Positions 1 through 7,478 of a stretch of DNA of 8,967 bases are shown in pieces (the first letter of the stretch is position 1; each line of letters begins with the position of its first letter). A program made the position numbers and the translations under genes. The notes beneath the pieces are model-generated. The model was not told the origin of the DNA, made no database searches, and saw only the letters and a program-made list of their open reading frames with translations. Source of the DNA: DASSLY01 sp035689185 (GTDB lineage: Bacteria > Actinomycetota > Actinomycetes > Actinomycetales > Dermatophilaceae); contig DASSLY010000084.1 in assembly GCA_035689185.1 (NCBI GenBank), positions 1 through 8,967 of the forward strand, written 5' to 3'.

Positions 1-1550
1 GAGGTGGCCTCGTCCAGGACCAGCAGGTCGGGGTCGGCCAGGTAGGCCCGGGCCAGGGCGACCAGCTGCCGCTCCCCCGCCGACATCGACTCGCCCCGCT
101 GGCCGACCGGGGTGTCCAGCCCCCGCGACAGCCCGGCCAGCCACTCGTCCAGGCCGAGCTCGGTCAGGCAGAGTTCGACCGCGTCGGCGTCGGCGTCCGG
201 CTTGCCGAAGCGGATGTTCTCCAGCAGGTTCGCATCGAACAGGAACCCCTCCTGCGGCACGAGCACGACGCGGCTGCGCAGCGAGGCGAACCTGACCTCG
301 CGCAGGTCGACCCCGTCGATGCGCACGGCGCCGAACGTGGGGTCCATCAGCCGGGTCAGCAGCTTGGCCAGGGTGGTCTTGCCGGATCCGGTCTCACCGA
401 CGACGGCGATCCGCGACCGGGGCCCGATGTGCAGCGACACGTCCCTCAGCACCAGGTCACCCCCCGGGTAGGCGAACGACACGTCCTCGAAGTCGACCGT
501 GATCGGCCCTCGCGGCAGCACCCGCCCCCGCGGCCCGGGGTCCGCCACGTCCGCGGGGGTGTCGACCACGCCGATCACCCGGCGCCATCCGGCGACGGCG
601 TTCTGCAGCTCGTTGAGCACTTCGGTGCCCATCTGCACCGGCATGGTGAACAGCTGCACCAGGAACAGGAAGGCCAGCAGCTCGCCGAGGGTCAGGTCGC
701 CGTGCACGGCGAGCACGGTGCCTACCACCAGGACGACCGCGGTGGTCAGGCCCGAGACGAGCTGGCCGGAGCTGAACGCCAGCACCGCCTTGGCCTGGGC
801 CCGCACCGAGGCCCGCCGGTGCTCGGCGATGGCCTGGTCCACCCGCACCGCGGTGCGGTCCTCGACGCCGTAGGCCCGGATGGTGGCAGCGCCGACCACC
901 GACTCCGACACCGCGGACAGCATCGCCCCGACCCGCTCGCGTACCTCGGTGAAGCCGGCTCCGATCACCCGCTGGAACCGGCCGATCGCCAGGAACAGCG
1001 GGATGAAGCACGCCCACACCACGGCGGCGAGCACCGCGTTGTAGAGCACCATGAGCACCGTGGCCACGGTCAGCTGGCCGAGCGACACGATGAGCATCAG
1101 CCCGCCGAACTGGACGAAGTTCGAGATGGTGTCGACGTCGCTGGTCACCCGGGAGACCAGCGAGCCCCGTCGCTCGGTGTTCTGGGTGAGCACGGACAGG
1201 TCGTGAATGTGCCGGAACGCGGTGGTCCGCAACGTCGCCAGGCCGCTCTCCGAGGCGGTGAACAGTCGCACGTTCACGACATACTGCGTCACCGCGGTCA
1301 GCAGCAGCCCGCCGGCGGCCGCGAGCACCAGCCACGCCACCCGCGCGACGTCCGGGCCGCCCGGCGCGGCGATGCCCCGGTCCACCGTCTGCTGCACCAC
1401 GAACGGGACGAGCACCCGGCCCACGGTGGACACCATCGCCAGCGCGACCGTCACCCAGATGCCCTCGCGAAGCTCCGGCGACAGCTGCAGCCCCCGGCGC
1501 AGCGTGGCCAGAGTGCCCAACCGGGCCCCGACGTCGACGGCACTGCTCAC
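1..1550 (-). CDS. ABC exporter half-transporter, consensus-site subunit (3' end cut by window)
   Basis: This is a fused membrane/ATPase half of a type IV (MsbA/MDR-like) ABC exporter, expected in the cytoplasmic membrane, where ATP hydrolysis would drive export of an unknown substrate. Translating down from GTG 1550 gives 516 complete open codons to the window edge. The membrane domain spans about residues 30-320 and the nucleotide-binding domain starts near 350. Motifs visible are Walker A GETGSGKTT (385-393), Q-loop VPQEGF (431-436), signature MSAGE (489-493) in place of LSGGQ, and Walker B LLVLDE (509-514) with the catalytic glutamate E514 intact. The D-loop, H-loop and C-terminus lie beyond the window. 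The GTG start overlaps the stop of the upstream subunit in a GTGA four-base overlap, which indicates translational coupling and a heterodimeric partner. The substrate (drug, lipid or peptide) cannot be told from sequence. Confidence 0.95.
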   Translation of the reverse strand, partial: MSSAVDVGARLGTLATLRRGLQLSPELREGIWVTVALAMVSTVGRVLVPFVVQQTVDRGIAAPGGPDVARVAWLVLAAAGGLLLTAVTQYVVNVRLFTASESGLATLRTTAFRHIHDLSVLTQNTERRGSLVSRVTSDVDTISNFVQFGGLMLIVSLGQLTVATVLMVLYNAVLAAVVWACFIPLFLAIGRFQRVIGAGFTEVRERVGAMLSAVSESVVGAATIRAYGVEDRTAVRVDQAIAEHRRASVRAQAKAVLAFSSGQLVSGLTTAVVLVVGTVLAVHGDLTLGELLAFLFLVQLFTMPVQMGTEVLNELQNAVAGWRRVIGVVDTPADVADPGPRGRVLPRGPITVDFEDVSFAYPGGDLVLRDVSLHIGPRSRIAVVGETGSGKTTLAKLLTRLMDPTFGAVRIDGVDLREVRFASLRSRVVLVPQEGFLFDANLLENIRFGKPDADADAVELCLTELGLDEWLAGLSRGLDTPVGQRGESMSAGERQLVALARAYLADPDLLVLDEAT

Positions 1551-3391
1551 GGCGAGCCTCCGACCCGCACGTCCTCCTCGTCCGCGGCGATGGCGGCACG
1601 CTCGGCCGCCTCCCGGGCGTATGCGGTGACCAGCTTCGCGTACCCGGCGCACCGCTGCCGCAGCTGCGCGTGGGTGCCGTGGTCGACCACGACGCCCCGC
1701 TCGAGGTAGACCACCTCGTCGGCGAGGGCGATCGTGGCCATCCGGTAGGCCACGACCAGCACCGTCGTGCCGCGGCTGGAGTCGCGCAGCGCGCCCAGGA
1801 TGGCCTGCTCCACGCTCGGGTCGACCGCGCTGGTGGCGTCGTCCAGCACCAGCAGCCGCGGCTGCCGCACCACCGCGCGCGCCAGCGCGATCCGCTGCCG
1901 CTGACCCCCGGACAGGCTGGCCCCGCGCTCGCCGACCCGGGTGTCCAGGCCGTGCTCGAGCGCCGCCACGAACCCGTCCGCCTGGGAGACCCGCAGCGCC
2001 TCCCACACCTGCTCGTCGGTGTAGTCCGCGCCCAGGGTGATGTTGCCCCGGACCGTGTCGTCGAACACGAACGTCTGCTGCGGCACCAACGCGGCCACCG
2101 CGGCCACTCCCCCCCGACGGACCTCTCGGAGGTCCACTCCGTCGATGGTGACCACACCGGAGTCCGGGTCGACGAGCCGCAGGACCAGTGAGGCCAGCGT
2201 GGACTTGCCCGACCCGGTCGGCCCGACCAGGGCCACGGTCCCCCCGGCCGGCACGTCCAGGGTGACGTCGCGGACCGCGGGCGGCGCCTTGTCCACTAGC
2301 TCGTCGGTGACCGACACGTCATACCCGTATGTCGCGCCGCTGGTGCGGGCGCGACCGCGCCCCTGCTGCGGCAGCGAGACCTGGCCGAAGGCCATCTCGC
2401 CGGTGGCCTGCAGCACGGCGTTGACCCGGTTCCAGCCGACGACGGTGCGGGGCAGCTCGGCGAGCACCCAGCCGAGCGCGCGCACGGGGAACGACAGCAG
2501 CGAGAACAGGTAGGCGATCTGCACCACCTCGGCCGCCGTGACCGCCCCCGCGGCCACCCGTGCGGTGCCGATCGCGAGGACCAGGAGCGTCCCCAGCGTG
2601 GGGATCGCCTCGATCGCCGGGTCGAACCGGCCGCGGGTCCGGCCGACCTCCACGTTGGCGTCGCGCAGCCGGCCGGCGACCTCAACGAACCGGGCTGCCT
2701 CGTGCTCCTCCCGGCCCAGCGCCTTGACCACCATCGCCGCCTCGAAGCTCTCGTGGGCGACCTCCGAGACCTCTGCGCGCAGCTGCTGGGACAGCGTCAC
2801 CCGCGGGGACATCACCCGCTGGAACGCGGCGTTGACCGCGAACAGCAACGGGAAGACGGTGAGGCCGATGACCGCGAGCACGACGTCGACGACGACCATC
2901 TGCACCACCCCGACCGCCAGCATGACGAGCACGCCGAGCGCCATCGGCAATGGCGCGAACACCATCCAGGTCGCCTCGACGTCGGCGTTGGCGTTGGACA
3001 GCAGCTGGCCGGAGGGATGTCGGTGGTGCCAGGACAGCGGCAGCCGGAGGTACTGACGGGTCACCTGGCGCCGGTAGTGGGCGCCCACGTTGAGCATCGT
3101 CACGTTGGCGGCCACCCGCCTGGTGATGATGCCGGCGACGTTGAGCAGCACCACCCCCGCCATGAGCAGCCCGGCCTGCCAGAGCTGACCCGCGGTGACC
3201 TGGCGCGCCCGGACCGCCGGCGTCACGATGGTGTCGACCACCCGGCCGAGGACGGCCGCGGTGCCGACGGTCATCACCCCGTACACCGCGCTGCCGGCCA
3301 CCGCGACGGCAAACCACCTCGGCTCCCGGCGGACGCCGATCCAGACGATCCGCATACCGTCACGGACGGCGGAGACGGACACGGACGCCAA
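1547..3391 (-). CDS. ABC exporter half-transporter, degenerate-site subunit
   Basis: A 614-residue half-transporter, normal length for the family and the probable partner of the gene that follows. The six-helix membrane domain covers about residues 25-320, and the ATPase domain runs from about 355 to the end. Motifs are Walker A GPTGSGKST (390-398), Q-loop VPQQTF (436-441), a perfect signature LSGGQ (493-497), and Walker B LLVLDD (513-518). Two catalytic positions are substituted: Asp518 stands where the catalytic Glu is expected, and Tyr549 (VVAYR) where the H-loop switch His is expected. This is the pattern of the non-hydrolysing site in heterodimeric exporters such as TM287/288. I chose TTG 3391 because AAGGAGG (3400-3406) sits eight bases upstream. 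GTG 3382 and ATG 3355 are in-frame alternatives with poorer spacing. Longer in-frame starts near 3592 would run into the divergent gene. The transported substrate is unknown. Confidence 0.93.
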   Translation of the reverse strand: MASVSVSAVRDGMRIVWIGVRREPRWFAVAVAGSAVYGVMTVGTAAVLGRVVDTIVTPAVRARQVTAGQLWQAGLLMAGVVLLNVAGIITRRVAANVTMLNVGAHYRRQVTRQYLRLPLSWHHRHPSGQLLSNANADVEATWMVFAPLPMALGVLVMLAVGVVQMVVVDVVLAVIGLTVFPLLFAVNAAFQRVMSPRVTLSQQLRAEVSEVAHESFEAAMVVKALGREEHEAARFVEVAGRLRDANVEVGRTRGRFDPAIEAIPTLGTLLVLAIGTARVAAGAVTAAEVVQIAYLFSLLSFPVRALGWVLAELPRTVVGWNRVNAVLQATGEMAFGQVSLPQQGRGRARTSGATYGYDVSVTDELVDKAPPAVRDVTLDVPAGGTVALVGPTGSGKSTLASLVLRLVDPDSGVVTIDGVDLREVRRGGVAAVAALVPQQTFVFDDTVRGNITLGADYTDEQVWEALRVSQADGFVAALEHGLDTRVGERGASLSGGQRQRIALARAVVRQPRLLVLDDATSAVDPSVEQAILGALRDSSRGTTVLVVAYRMATIALADEVVYLERGVVVDHGTHAQLRQRCAGYAKLVTAYAREAAERAAIAADEEDVRVGGSP

Positions 3392-3399
3392 CGGGAGCG

Positions 3400-3406
3400 C
3401 CTCCTT
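3400..3406 (-). promoter_or_regulatory. Shine-Dalgarno deciding the TTG start of the ABC operon
   Basis: Read on the minus strand this is AAGGAGG, followed by eight bases and then TTG 3391. It is the strongest ribosome-binding site I saw in the window. It favours the TTG over GTG 3382 (17-base gap) and ATG 3355. The call rests on spacing alone. Confidence 0.6.
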
Positions 3407-3495
3407 CGGCAGTCGGACAGGGGAACGGCATAGTCTCCCACGGCACCGACAGACCCCCGGGAACCCTCCGGTCCCGCAGAGGTGAGGATGGGGGG

Positions 3496-4137
3496 GTGAC
3501 ACGACTCGACCAGCTGGAGCGCCAGGGCATCTGCGACACCCTCGTCTCGGTCGGCCCGGACGCACCGACGCTGTGCTCGCCCTGGCTGGCACGGGACCTG
3601 GCCGCGCACCTGGTGGTCCGGGAGAGCCGCCCGGACGCGGCGGCCGGGATCCGGCTTCCGCTGCTGGCCGGCCACCTGCGGCGGGTGCAGGACGGGTATG
3701 CCGCGCTGCCCTGGCCCGAGCTGGTCGACCGGTTCCGGTCCGGGCCGCCCCGGTGGTCGCTCGTACGCGTGCTGGGGGTGGGAGAGGCCTTCGACACCAG
3801 CGAGTTCTTCATCCACCACGAGGACCTGCTGCGTGCCGGCAGCGGCTGGCAGCGCCGGCAGCTGTCCCCGGAGCTGGAGGCGGCCCTGTGGCGGACGCTG
3901 GGCAAGCTGGCCAGGCTGGCGGTGCGGCGCTCGCCGACCGGGGTGACGCTGGTGGCGGAAGGCTTCCGGCCGCTGGAGGTCCTGCCCGCCACGGACCGGG
4001 GCGCCGTGGTGCTGCACGGCACGCCGGGCGAGCTCACCCTCTACACCTCCGGCCGGCAGCGGGTGGCCGAGGTGGTGCTGGACGGGCCGCGAGAGGCGGC
4101 AGCAGCCTTCGCCGGCAGCCCGATCGGCTTCGGCTGA
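3496..4137 (+). CDS. TIGR03085-type DinB/maleylpyruvate-isomerase-like metal-binding protein
   Basis: A 213-residue soluble protein resembling the actinobacterial TIGR03085 family, which belongs to the DinB/mycothiol-dependent maleylpyruvate isomerase superfamily. Family features visible are the N-terminal helix with WLARDLAAHL (30-39, likely metal ligand H38) and the motif DTSEFFIHHED (100-110, H107 and H108). These would supply the three-ligand metal site typical of DinB folds. Members of the wider superfamily use a divalent metal and often mycothiol, but the reaction of this subfamily is not known, so I assign none. The start is GTG 3496, preceded by a purine-rich GAGGTGAGG stretch at 3479-3487. 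An ATG at 3489 stops after three codons. The gene diverges from the ABC operon across a 104-base spacer and faces hisF tail-to-tail. The family assignment is from recalled motifs. Confidence 0.85.
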   Translation: MTRLDQLERQGICDTLVSVGPDAPTLCSPWLARDLAAHLVVRESRPDAAAGIRLPLLAGHLRRVQDGYAALPWPELVDRFRSGPPRWSLVRVLGVGEAFDTSEFFIHHEDLLRAGSGWQRRQLSPELEAALWRTLGKLARLAVRRSPTGVTLVAEGFRPLEVLPATDRGAVVLHGTPGELTLYTSGRQRVAEVVLDGPREAAAAFAGSPIGFG

Positions 4138-4155
4138 CCCCCGGCCACCCTGCTC

Positions 4156-4227
4156 CGCTTGTTGCCCCAAACGGGACGCTTTCGTCGGCCAGCGCCGCCA
4201 GAATCGTACGTCGCCGAGCAACAAGCG
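4156..4227. repeat. 10-bp perfect inverted repeat with 52-base loop in a convergent spacer
   Basis: CGCTTGTTGC (4156-4165) is the exact reverse complement of GCAACAAGCG (4218-4227). The 52 bases between contain a minor GACG-CTTT-CGTC hairpin. The element sits between two genes that end toward each other, and its arms are less GC-rich than the surroundings. It could act as a bidirectional terminator, a small structured RNA, or a relic of a short repeat element. It has no U-tract. Function is not shown by the sequence. Confidence 0.5.
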
Positions 4228-4274
4228 CCTGGAGCGTCGAGCTGCGCCCGAGCAGGCGGCCAAAAGGCGGCAGA

Positions 4275-4307
4275 CCACACGAGCGGTCGGCCGGGGCCCC
4301 CGTGTGG
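4275..4307 (-). terminator. Possible hairpin terminator downstream of hisF
   Basis: CCACACG (4275-4281) pairs with CGTGTGG (4301-4307) around a 19-base GC-rich loop. On the minus strand the hairpin begins four bases after the hisF stop codon. There is no U-run, which is common for actinobacterial terminators. A seven-base stem with a large loop is only moderately convincing. Confidence 0.35.
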
Positions 4308-4311
4308 CGGC

Positions 4312-5073
4312 TCAGCGCACCGGCAGGCCCGCCGCCCGCAACTGGTCCTTGACCGCCCCGATCGACACCTCGCCGAAGTGGAAGACGCTCGCCGCGAGGA
4401 CGGCGTCGGCGCCCGCGGCCACCGCCGGCGGGAAGTGCTCGGCCCGGCCGGCGCCGCCGCTGGCGACGATCGGGATGCGCACCTCGGCGCGGACCAGCCG
4501 GATCAGCTCAAGGTCGAAACCATCCTTGGTCCCGTCCGCGTCCATCGAGTTCAGCAAGATCTCCCCGGCGCCGAGCTCGGCCGCCCGGGCGCACCACTGC
4601 AGCGCGTCCAGCCCGGTGCCCTGCCGGCCGCCGTGGGTGGTGACCTCGAACCGCCCCGAGCCGTCCCGCATCCGACGCACGTCAGCGGACAGCACAAGCA
4701 CCTGCGCGCCGAAGCGGTCCGCGATCTCGGCGATGAGCTGGGGCCGCGCGATCGCGGCCGTGTTGACCCCGACCTTGTCGGCCCCCGCCCGCAGCAGCCG
4801 GTCCACGTCGTCGACCGAACGCACCCCGCCGCCGACGGTGAGCGGGATGAACACCTGCTCCGCGGTCCGGCTCACCACCTCGTATGTCGTGGCCCGGTTG
4901 CCGCTGCTGGCAGTCACGTCCAGGAAGGTGAGCTCGTCGGCGCCCTCCACGTCATACCGGCGGGCCATCTCGACCGGGTCGCCGGCGTCGCGCAGGTTGA
5001 CGAAGTTCACGCCCTTGACGACCCGGCCGGCGTCCACGTCCAGGCACGGGATGACGCGGATGGCGACGCTCAC
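4312..5073 (-). CDS. hisF: Imidazole glycerol phosphate synthase, cyclase subunit HisF
   Basis: HisF is the (beta/alpha)8-barrel half of the HisFH complex of histidine biosynthesis. It uses ammonia channelled from the glutaminase HisH to turn PRFAR into imidazole glycerol phosphate and AICAR in the cytoplasm. The 253-residue product has the normal family length. The N-terminus RVIPCLDVDAGRVVKGVNF is diagnostic, with catalytic Asp12. The second catalytic aspartate is Asp131 in VLSADVRR, where the residues flanking it are swapped relative to the more usual S-V/I-D-A-R. Phosphate-binding loops are seen at GGGVRSVDDV (81-90) and IVASGGAG (202-209). I chose GTG 5073 because family homology begins there. 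The frame continues upstream without similarity. No Shine-Dalgarno is visible, and a -10-like TAACCT lies seven bases upstream, suggesting a leaderless message. No other his gene is adjacent. Confidence 0.97.
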   Translation of the reverse strand: MSVAIRVIPCLDVDAGRVVKGVNFVNLRDAGDPVEMARRYDVEGADELTFLDVTASSGNRATTYEVVSRTAEQVFIPLTVGGGVRSVDDVDRLLRAGADKVGVNTAAIARPQLIAEIADRFGAQVLVLSADVRRMRDGSGRFEVTTHGGRQGTGLDALQWCARAAELGAGEILLNSMDADGTKDGFDLELIRLVRAEVRIPIVASGGAGRAEHFPPAVAAGADAVLAASVFHFGEVSIGAVKDQLRAAGLPVR

Positions 5074-5080
5074 CGACGTG

Positions 5081-5086
5081 AGGTTA
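5081..5086 (-). promoter_or_regulatory. -10-like element of a likely leaderless hisF promoter
   Basis: On the minus strand this reads TAACCT, fitting the actinobacterial -10 pattern TANNNT. It ends seven bases before the GTG start of hisF, so transcription would begin at or next to the start codon. No clear -35 box is seen. The absence of a ribosome-binding site agrees with a leaderless transcript. Confidence 0.4.
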
Positions 5087-5134
5087 GCGGCGCCGCCCGC
5101 GGCGGCCATCATGTGGGGCATGGAACCGCCGCCG

Positions 5135-5695
5135 ATGATGACCTCGGTCGCCGCCTCGTTGCGGGCGCGCACCGGACGCAGCCTGGAGGAGTGGGTCGAC
5201 CTGGTCCGAAGGGACGGTCCGGACCCGTTGGACCAGCTGGCCGTCCGCTCCTGGCTGCGAGACGTCCACAGCCTCCCGCAGAACAGCCAGTGGGCCGTGG
5301 CCGACGCCGCCGCGGCGGCGGCCGGCTGGGTGAGACCAGACGTCTCGGGCTACACCGACCGGGTGTATGCCGGTTCGAAGGCGGCCCTGCGGCCGCTCCA
5401 TGAGCAGGTGGTCGCTCTCGCCATGGCTTTGGGGCCGGACGTGCGCGCCGAGGGCCGGTCGACCTACATCCCGCTGGTCCGCAGGCGCCAGTTCGCCGCG
5501 ATCGCTCCCGGGCCGCGGGGCGCGCTCCGGGTCGGACTGCGGTTCCGGGGCACCGTGCCGGCCGACGAGCGGCTCGCCGAGGCAAAGGGATTCGCGCAGG
5601 CCAGCCACTGGCTGCACCTGCCGCCGGACGCAACCCCGGACGACGTGACGTCCCTTGAGCCGTTGCTGCGAGCGGCATACGAGCAGGACGGCTGA
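5135..5695 (+). CDS. DUF4287/DUF5655 domain-containing protein
   Basis: A soluble protein of about 186 residues without signal peptide or membrane segments. The first about 65 residues resemble DUF4287, with RTGRSLEEW (12-20) followed by a short helical segment. The rest (about 73-183) resembles DUF5655, with the segments LRPLHEQVVALAMALGPDV (85-103), STYIPLVRRRQFAAI (109-123) and a closing beta/alpha portion. Neither domain has an established biochemical role, so I assign none. The start is uncertain: ATG 5111, 5120, 5135 and 5138 are all in frame. I favour 5135 because a GGA lies about ten bases upstream and it is closest to where domain similarity begins. The gene diverges from hisF across about 61 bases and is followed after three bases by the FUSC gene, so the two are probably co-transcribed. 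The domain call is from recalled family patterns. Confidence 0.8.
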   Translation: MMTSVAASLRARTGRSLEEWVDLVRRDGPDPLDQLAVRSWLRDVHSLPQNSQWAVADAAAAAAGWVRPDVSGYTDRVYAGSKAALRPLHEQVVALAMALGPDVRAEGRSTYIPLVRRRQFAAIAPGPRGALRVGLRFRGTVPADERLAEAKGFAQASHWLHLPPDATPDDVTSLEPLLRAAYEQDG

Positions 5696-5698
5696 GGC

Positions 5699-6859
5699 GT
5701 GACGCCCTCGCAGGAGTCTCGCGTCCGGGGCGGCGGCCTGGCGCCCCGGGCAGCGCGCCGGTCCCAGCAGTCCGTGCGCAACCGGGTCGGCCGGCTCCGG
5801 CAGCGGGCCTTCTTCATCGTGCAGTGCGCCTTCGCGGCGGCCGCCGCGTGGGCGTTCGCCCGGTACGTCCTGAACCACCCGGCGCCCTTCTTCGCCCCCG
5901 TCGCGGCGATGCTCACCCTCGGCCAGTCCTACGGGCAGCGGCTGGTCCGGGCCTTCGAGGTGATGGTCGGGGTCGCGGTGGGTGTGCTCTTCGGGGATGT
6001 TTTCGTGCACCTCTTCGGCACCGGCCCCTGGCAGGTCGGCGTGGCGGTGCTGGTCTCGATGTCGGTGGCGGTGCTGCTCGGAGCGGGCACGCTCATCGTC
6101 ACCCAGGCCGCGGTGAACGCCACCGTGGTGATCACCCTGGTCTCGCAACCAAGCGCTGGGGTGAACCGCTGGGTGGACGCGCTGGTCGGCGGCGCCATCG
6201 CGCTGGCGGTGGCCACCGTGGTCCCTGCGTCCCCGCTGCGCCGACCGCGCTGGCAGGCCGCCGTCGTGGCGCGCGACCTCGCCGGCATCCTGGCCGACAC
6301 CGCGACCGCCCTGCGGGAGCGTGACAGGGACCTGGCCCGGGCCGCCCTGGCCCGGGCCCGCACCTCGGAGACGGCGCTGATCCAGCTGCGCTCGCTGTCC
6401 AAGGAGGGGGTGGAGGTGGTCCGGCTGTCCCCGTTCCGGCGCGGGCACCTGCCCGCGGTGCAGGCGATCGCCGACCTGGTGGAGCCGCTGGACCGGGCCG
6501 TGCGCAACACCCGGGTCCTGGTCCGCCGGGCCCTCGTGGCGGTCCAGGGCGAGGAGGTGGTGCCCGAGGGCTACATCCGGCTCATCGCCGACCTCGGCCG
6601 GGTAACCGGCGACATCGCCTCCGGCCTGCAGGAACGCCGGCTCCTGCCGGACAACGTCCGCAACGCCCTCGGCGCGGTCGGCCGCGACAGCGCCCAGGTC
6701 GCAGCGCACCCCGGGCTCTCGGCGGAGGTGATGCGGGCCCAGGTCCGCTCCACCGTGGTCGACCTGCTGATGCTCACCGGGCTCACCTACGACGAGGCCC
6801 GCGCCCGCGTGCCCGCGTCGGAGGAGGCGCTGGACGACGACTTCCACGAGGGCGGCTGA
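5699..6859 (+). CDS. FUSC / aromatic acid exporter-like membrane protein
   Basis: A 386-residue protein with about six N-terminal membrane segments (near residues 37-57, 62-76, 86-105, 111-129, 130-148 and 158-178). A long, charged, mostly helical cytoplasmic half follows. This matches the FUSC/ArAE family, whose members are linked to efflux of aromatic acids such as fusaric acid or p-hydroxybenzoate. The substrate here is unknown. The segment PAPFFAPVAAMLTLG (61-75) is typical of the family's first membrane hairpin. A basic N-terminus (about 1-36) would lie in the cytoplasm. GTG 5699 begins three bases after the stop of the DUF4287 gene, with AGGA about eleven bases upstream, which fits operon coupling. 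The last 73 bases overlap the convergent YjdF-like gene. Confidence 0.85.
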   Translation: MTPSQESRVRGGGLAPRAARRSQQSVRNRVGRLRQRAFFIVQCAFAAAAAWAFARYVLNHPAPFFAPVAAMLTLGQSYGQRLVRAFEVMVGVAVGVLFGDVFVHLFGTGPWQVGVAVLVSMSVAVLLGAGTLIVTQAAVNATVVITLVSQPSAGVNRWVDALVGGAIALAVATVVPASPLRRPRWQAAVVARDLAGILADTATALRERDRDLARAALARARTSETALIQLRSLSKEGVEVVRLSPFRRGHLPAVQAIADLVEPLDRAVRNTRVLVRRALVAVQGEEVVPEGYIRLIADLGRVTGDIASGLQERRLLPDNVRNALGAVGRDSAQVAAHPGLSAEVMRAQVRSTVVDLLMLTGLTYDEARARVPASEEALDDDFHEGG

Positions 6860-7431
6860 GCCGCTCTGCGAGCGACCAGCGTCCCGGCCACCATCCCGCC
6901 GAGCGTCCCCAACGCCTCGTCCCCCAGCGTGTCCCGGTATGCCGTGTCCAGCTCGGTCCCGAACCGGATGAAGGTGACGTACTCGGCCAGCTCCCACGCG
7001 ATCGCCAGCGCCGCGCCGATCCCGGCCGTCGTGACGCCCACCGCCCAGGGCGGTGCTATGCGACTTCGCAGCAGCAGCAACCCGATTCCGGTGCAGAGCA
7101 GCGCCCAGTTGACGAAGTGGTTGGCGTCGTCCCACCAGGAGACGCGGTCGTAGAGGTCCAGCGTGTTGCCGGTGACGTCGACCAGGAAGGGCGCCACGAT
7201 CAGTGCAATGCCGTCCCAGGGCAAGGTCTGGCTGCCCCGCTTGCGCCGCCGTCGCCACGCCCAGACCGCCGGCACGGCGAGCATGAGCGCCGGGTAGGCG
7301 GCCAGCCGCCCGGCGAACCCCTTGCCGTGGAACTGCGGCAGCGCCGCGTCGAACAGCACGGCAACGACGAGCTGGCCCACCGTCGCGACGAACAGCAGGG
7401 CCGCGACCCAGCGCCAGCGGTGCAGGCTCAC
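6787..7431 (-). CDS. YjdF-like (DUF2238) small membrane protein
   Basis: A 214-residue integral membrane protein with five or six predicted helices (about 8-28, 43-58, 72-88, 105-122, 129-148 and 170-188). It carries the polar signature of the YjdF/DUF2238 family: WWDDANHF (99-106), WELAEY (146-151) and a DT...D cluster (162-171) next to the last helix. The biochemical function of the family is not known. The start is GTG 7431, with AGGA at 7439-7442 seven bases upstream. A nearby ATG at 7439 terminates at once. The C-terminal tail after the last helix is Ser-rich and low in complexity. That tail is encoded in the 73 bases antisense to the FUSC gene, so it may be a recent extension. The gene is divergent from the caspase locus. 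Confidence 0.75.
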   Translation of the reverse strand: MSLHRWRWVAALLFVATVGQLVVAVLFDAALPQFHGKGFAGRLAAYPALMLAVPAVWAWRRRRKRGSQTLPWDGIALIVAPFLVDVTGNTLDLYDRVSWWDDANHFVNWALLCTGIGLLLLRSRIAPPWAVGVTTAGIGAALAIAWELAEYVTFIRFGTELDTAYRDTLGDEALGTLGGMVAGTLVARRAAQPPSWKSSSSASSDAGTRARASS

Positions 7432-7478
7432 CGGCCCATCCTGCCCCAGCTCGGCAATCGCCTTGCGAGGGAATGCGC

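Noticed and set aside
429..1709. Long plus-strand frame opposite the ABC genes
   Set aside because: His/Arg/Gln-rich antisense shadow of the downstream ABC subunit; no recognisable domain.
457..2157. Long Arg/Gly/Ala-rich minus-strand reading frame across the two ABC genes
   Set aside because: It is out of frame with two clear ABC exporter genes on the same strand, has no motifs, and has the composition of a GC-bias shadow.
3392..3592. Extended N-terminus of the upstream ABC subunit from ATG 3592
   Set aside because: It would add Pro/Arg/Cys-rich sequence unlike the family and overlap the start of the divergent TIGR03085 gene. The strong ribosome site at 3400-3406 points to TTG 3391.
4304..5134. 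Upstream extension of the DUF4287 frame, antisense to hisF
   Set aside because: The Ser/Thr/Arg-rich translation is typical of an antisense shadow, and hisF on the other strand is certain.
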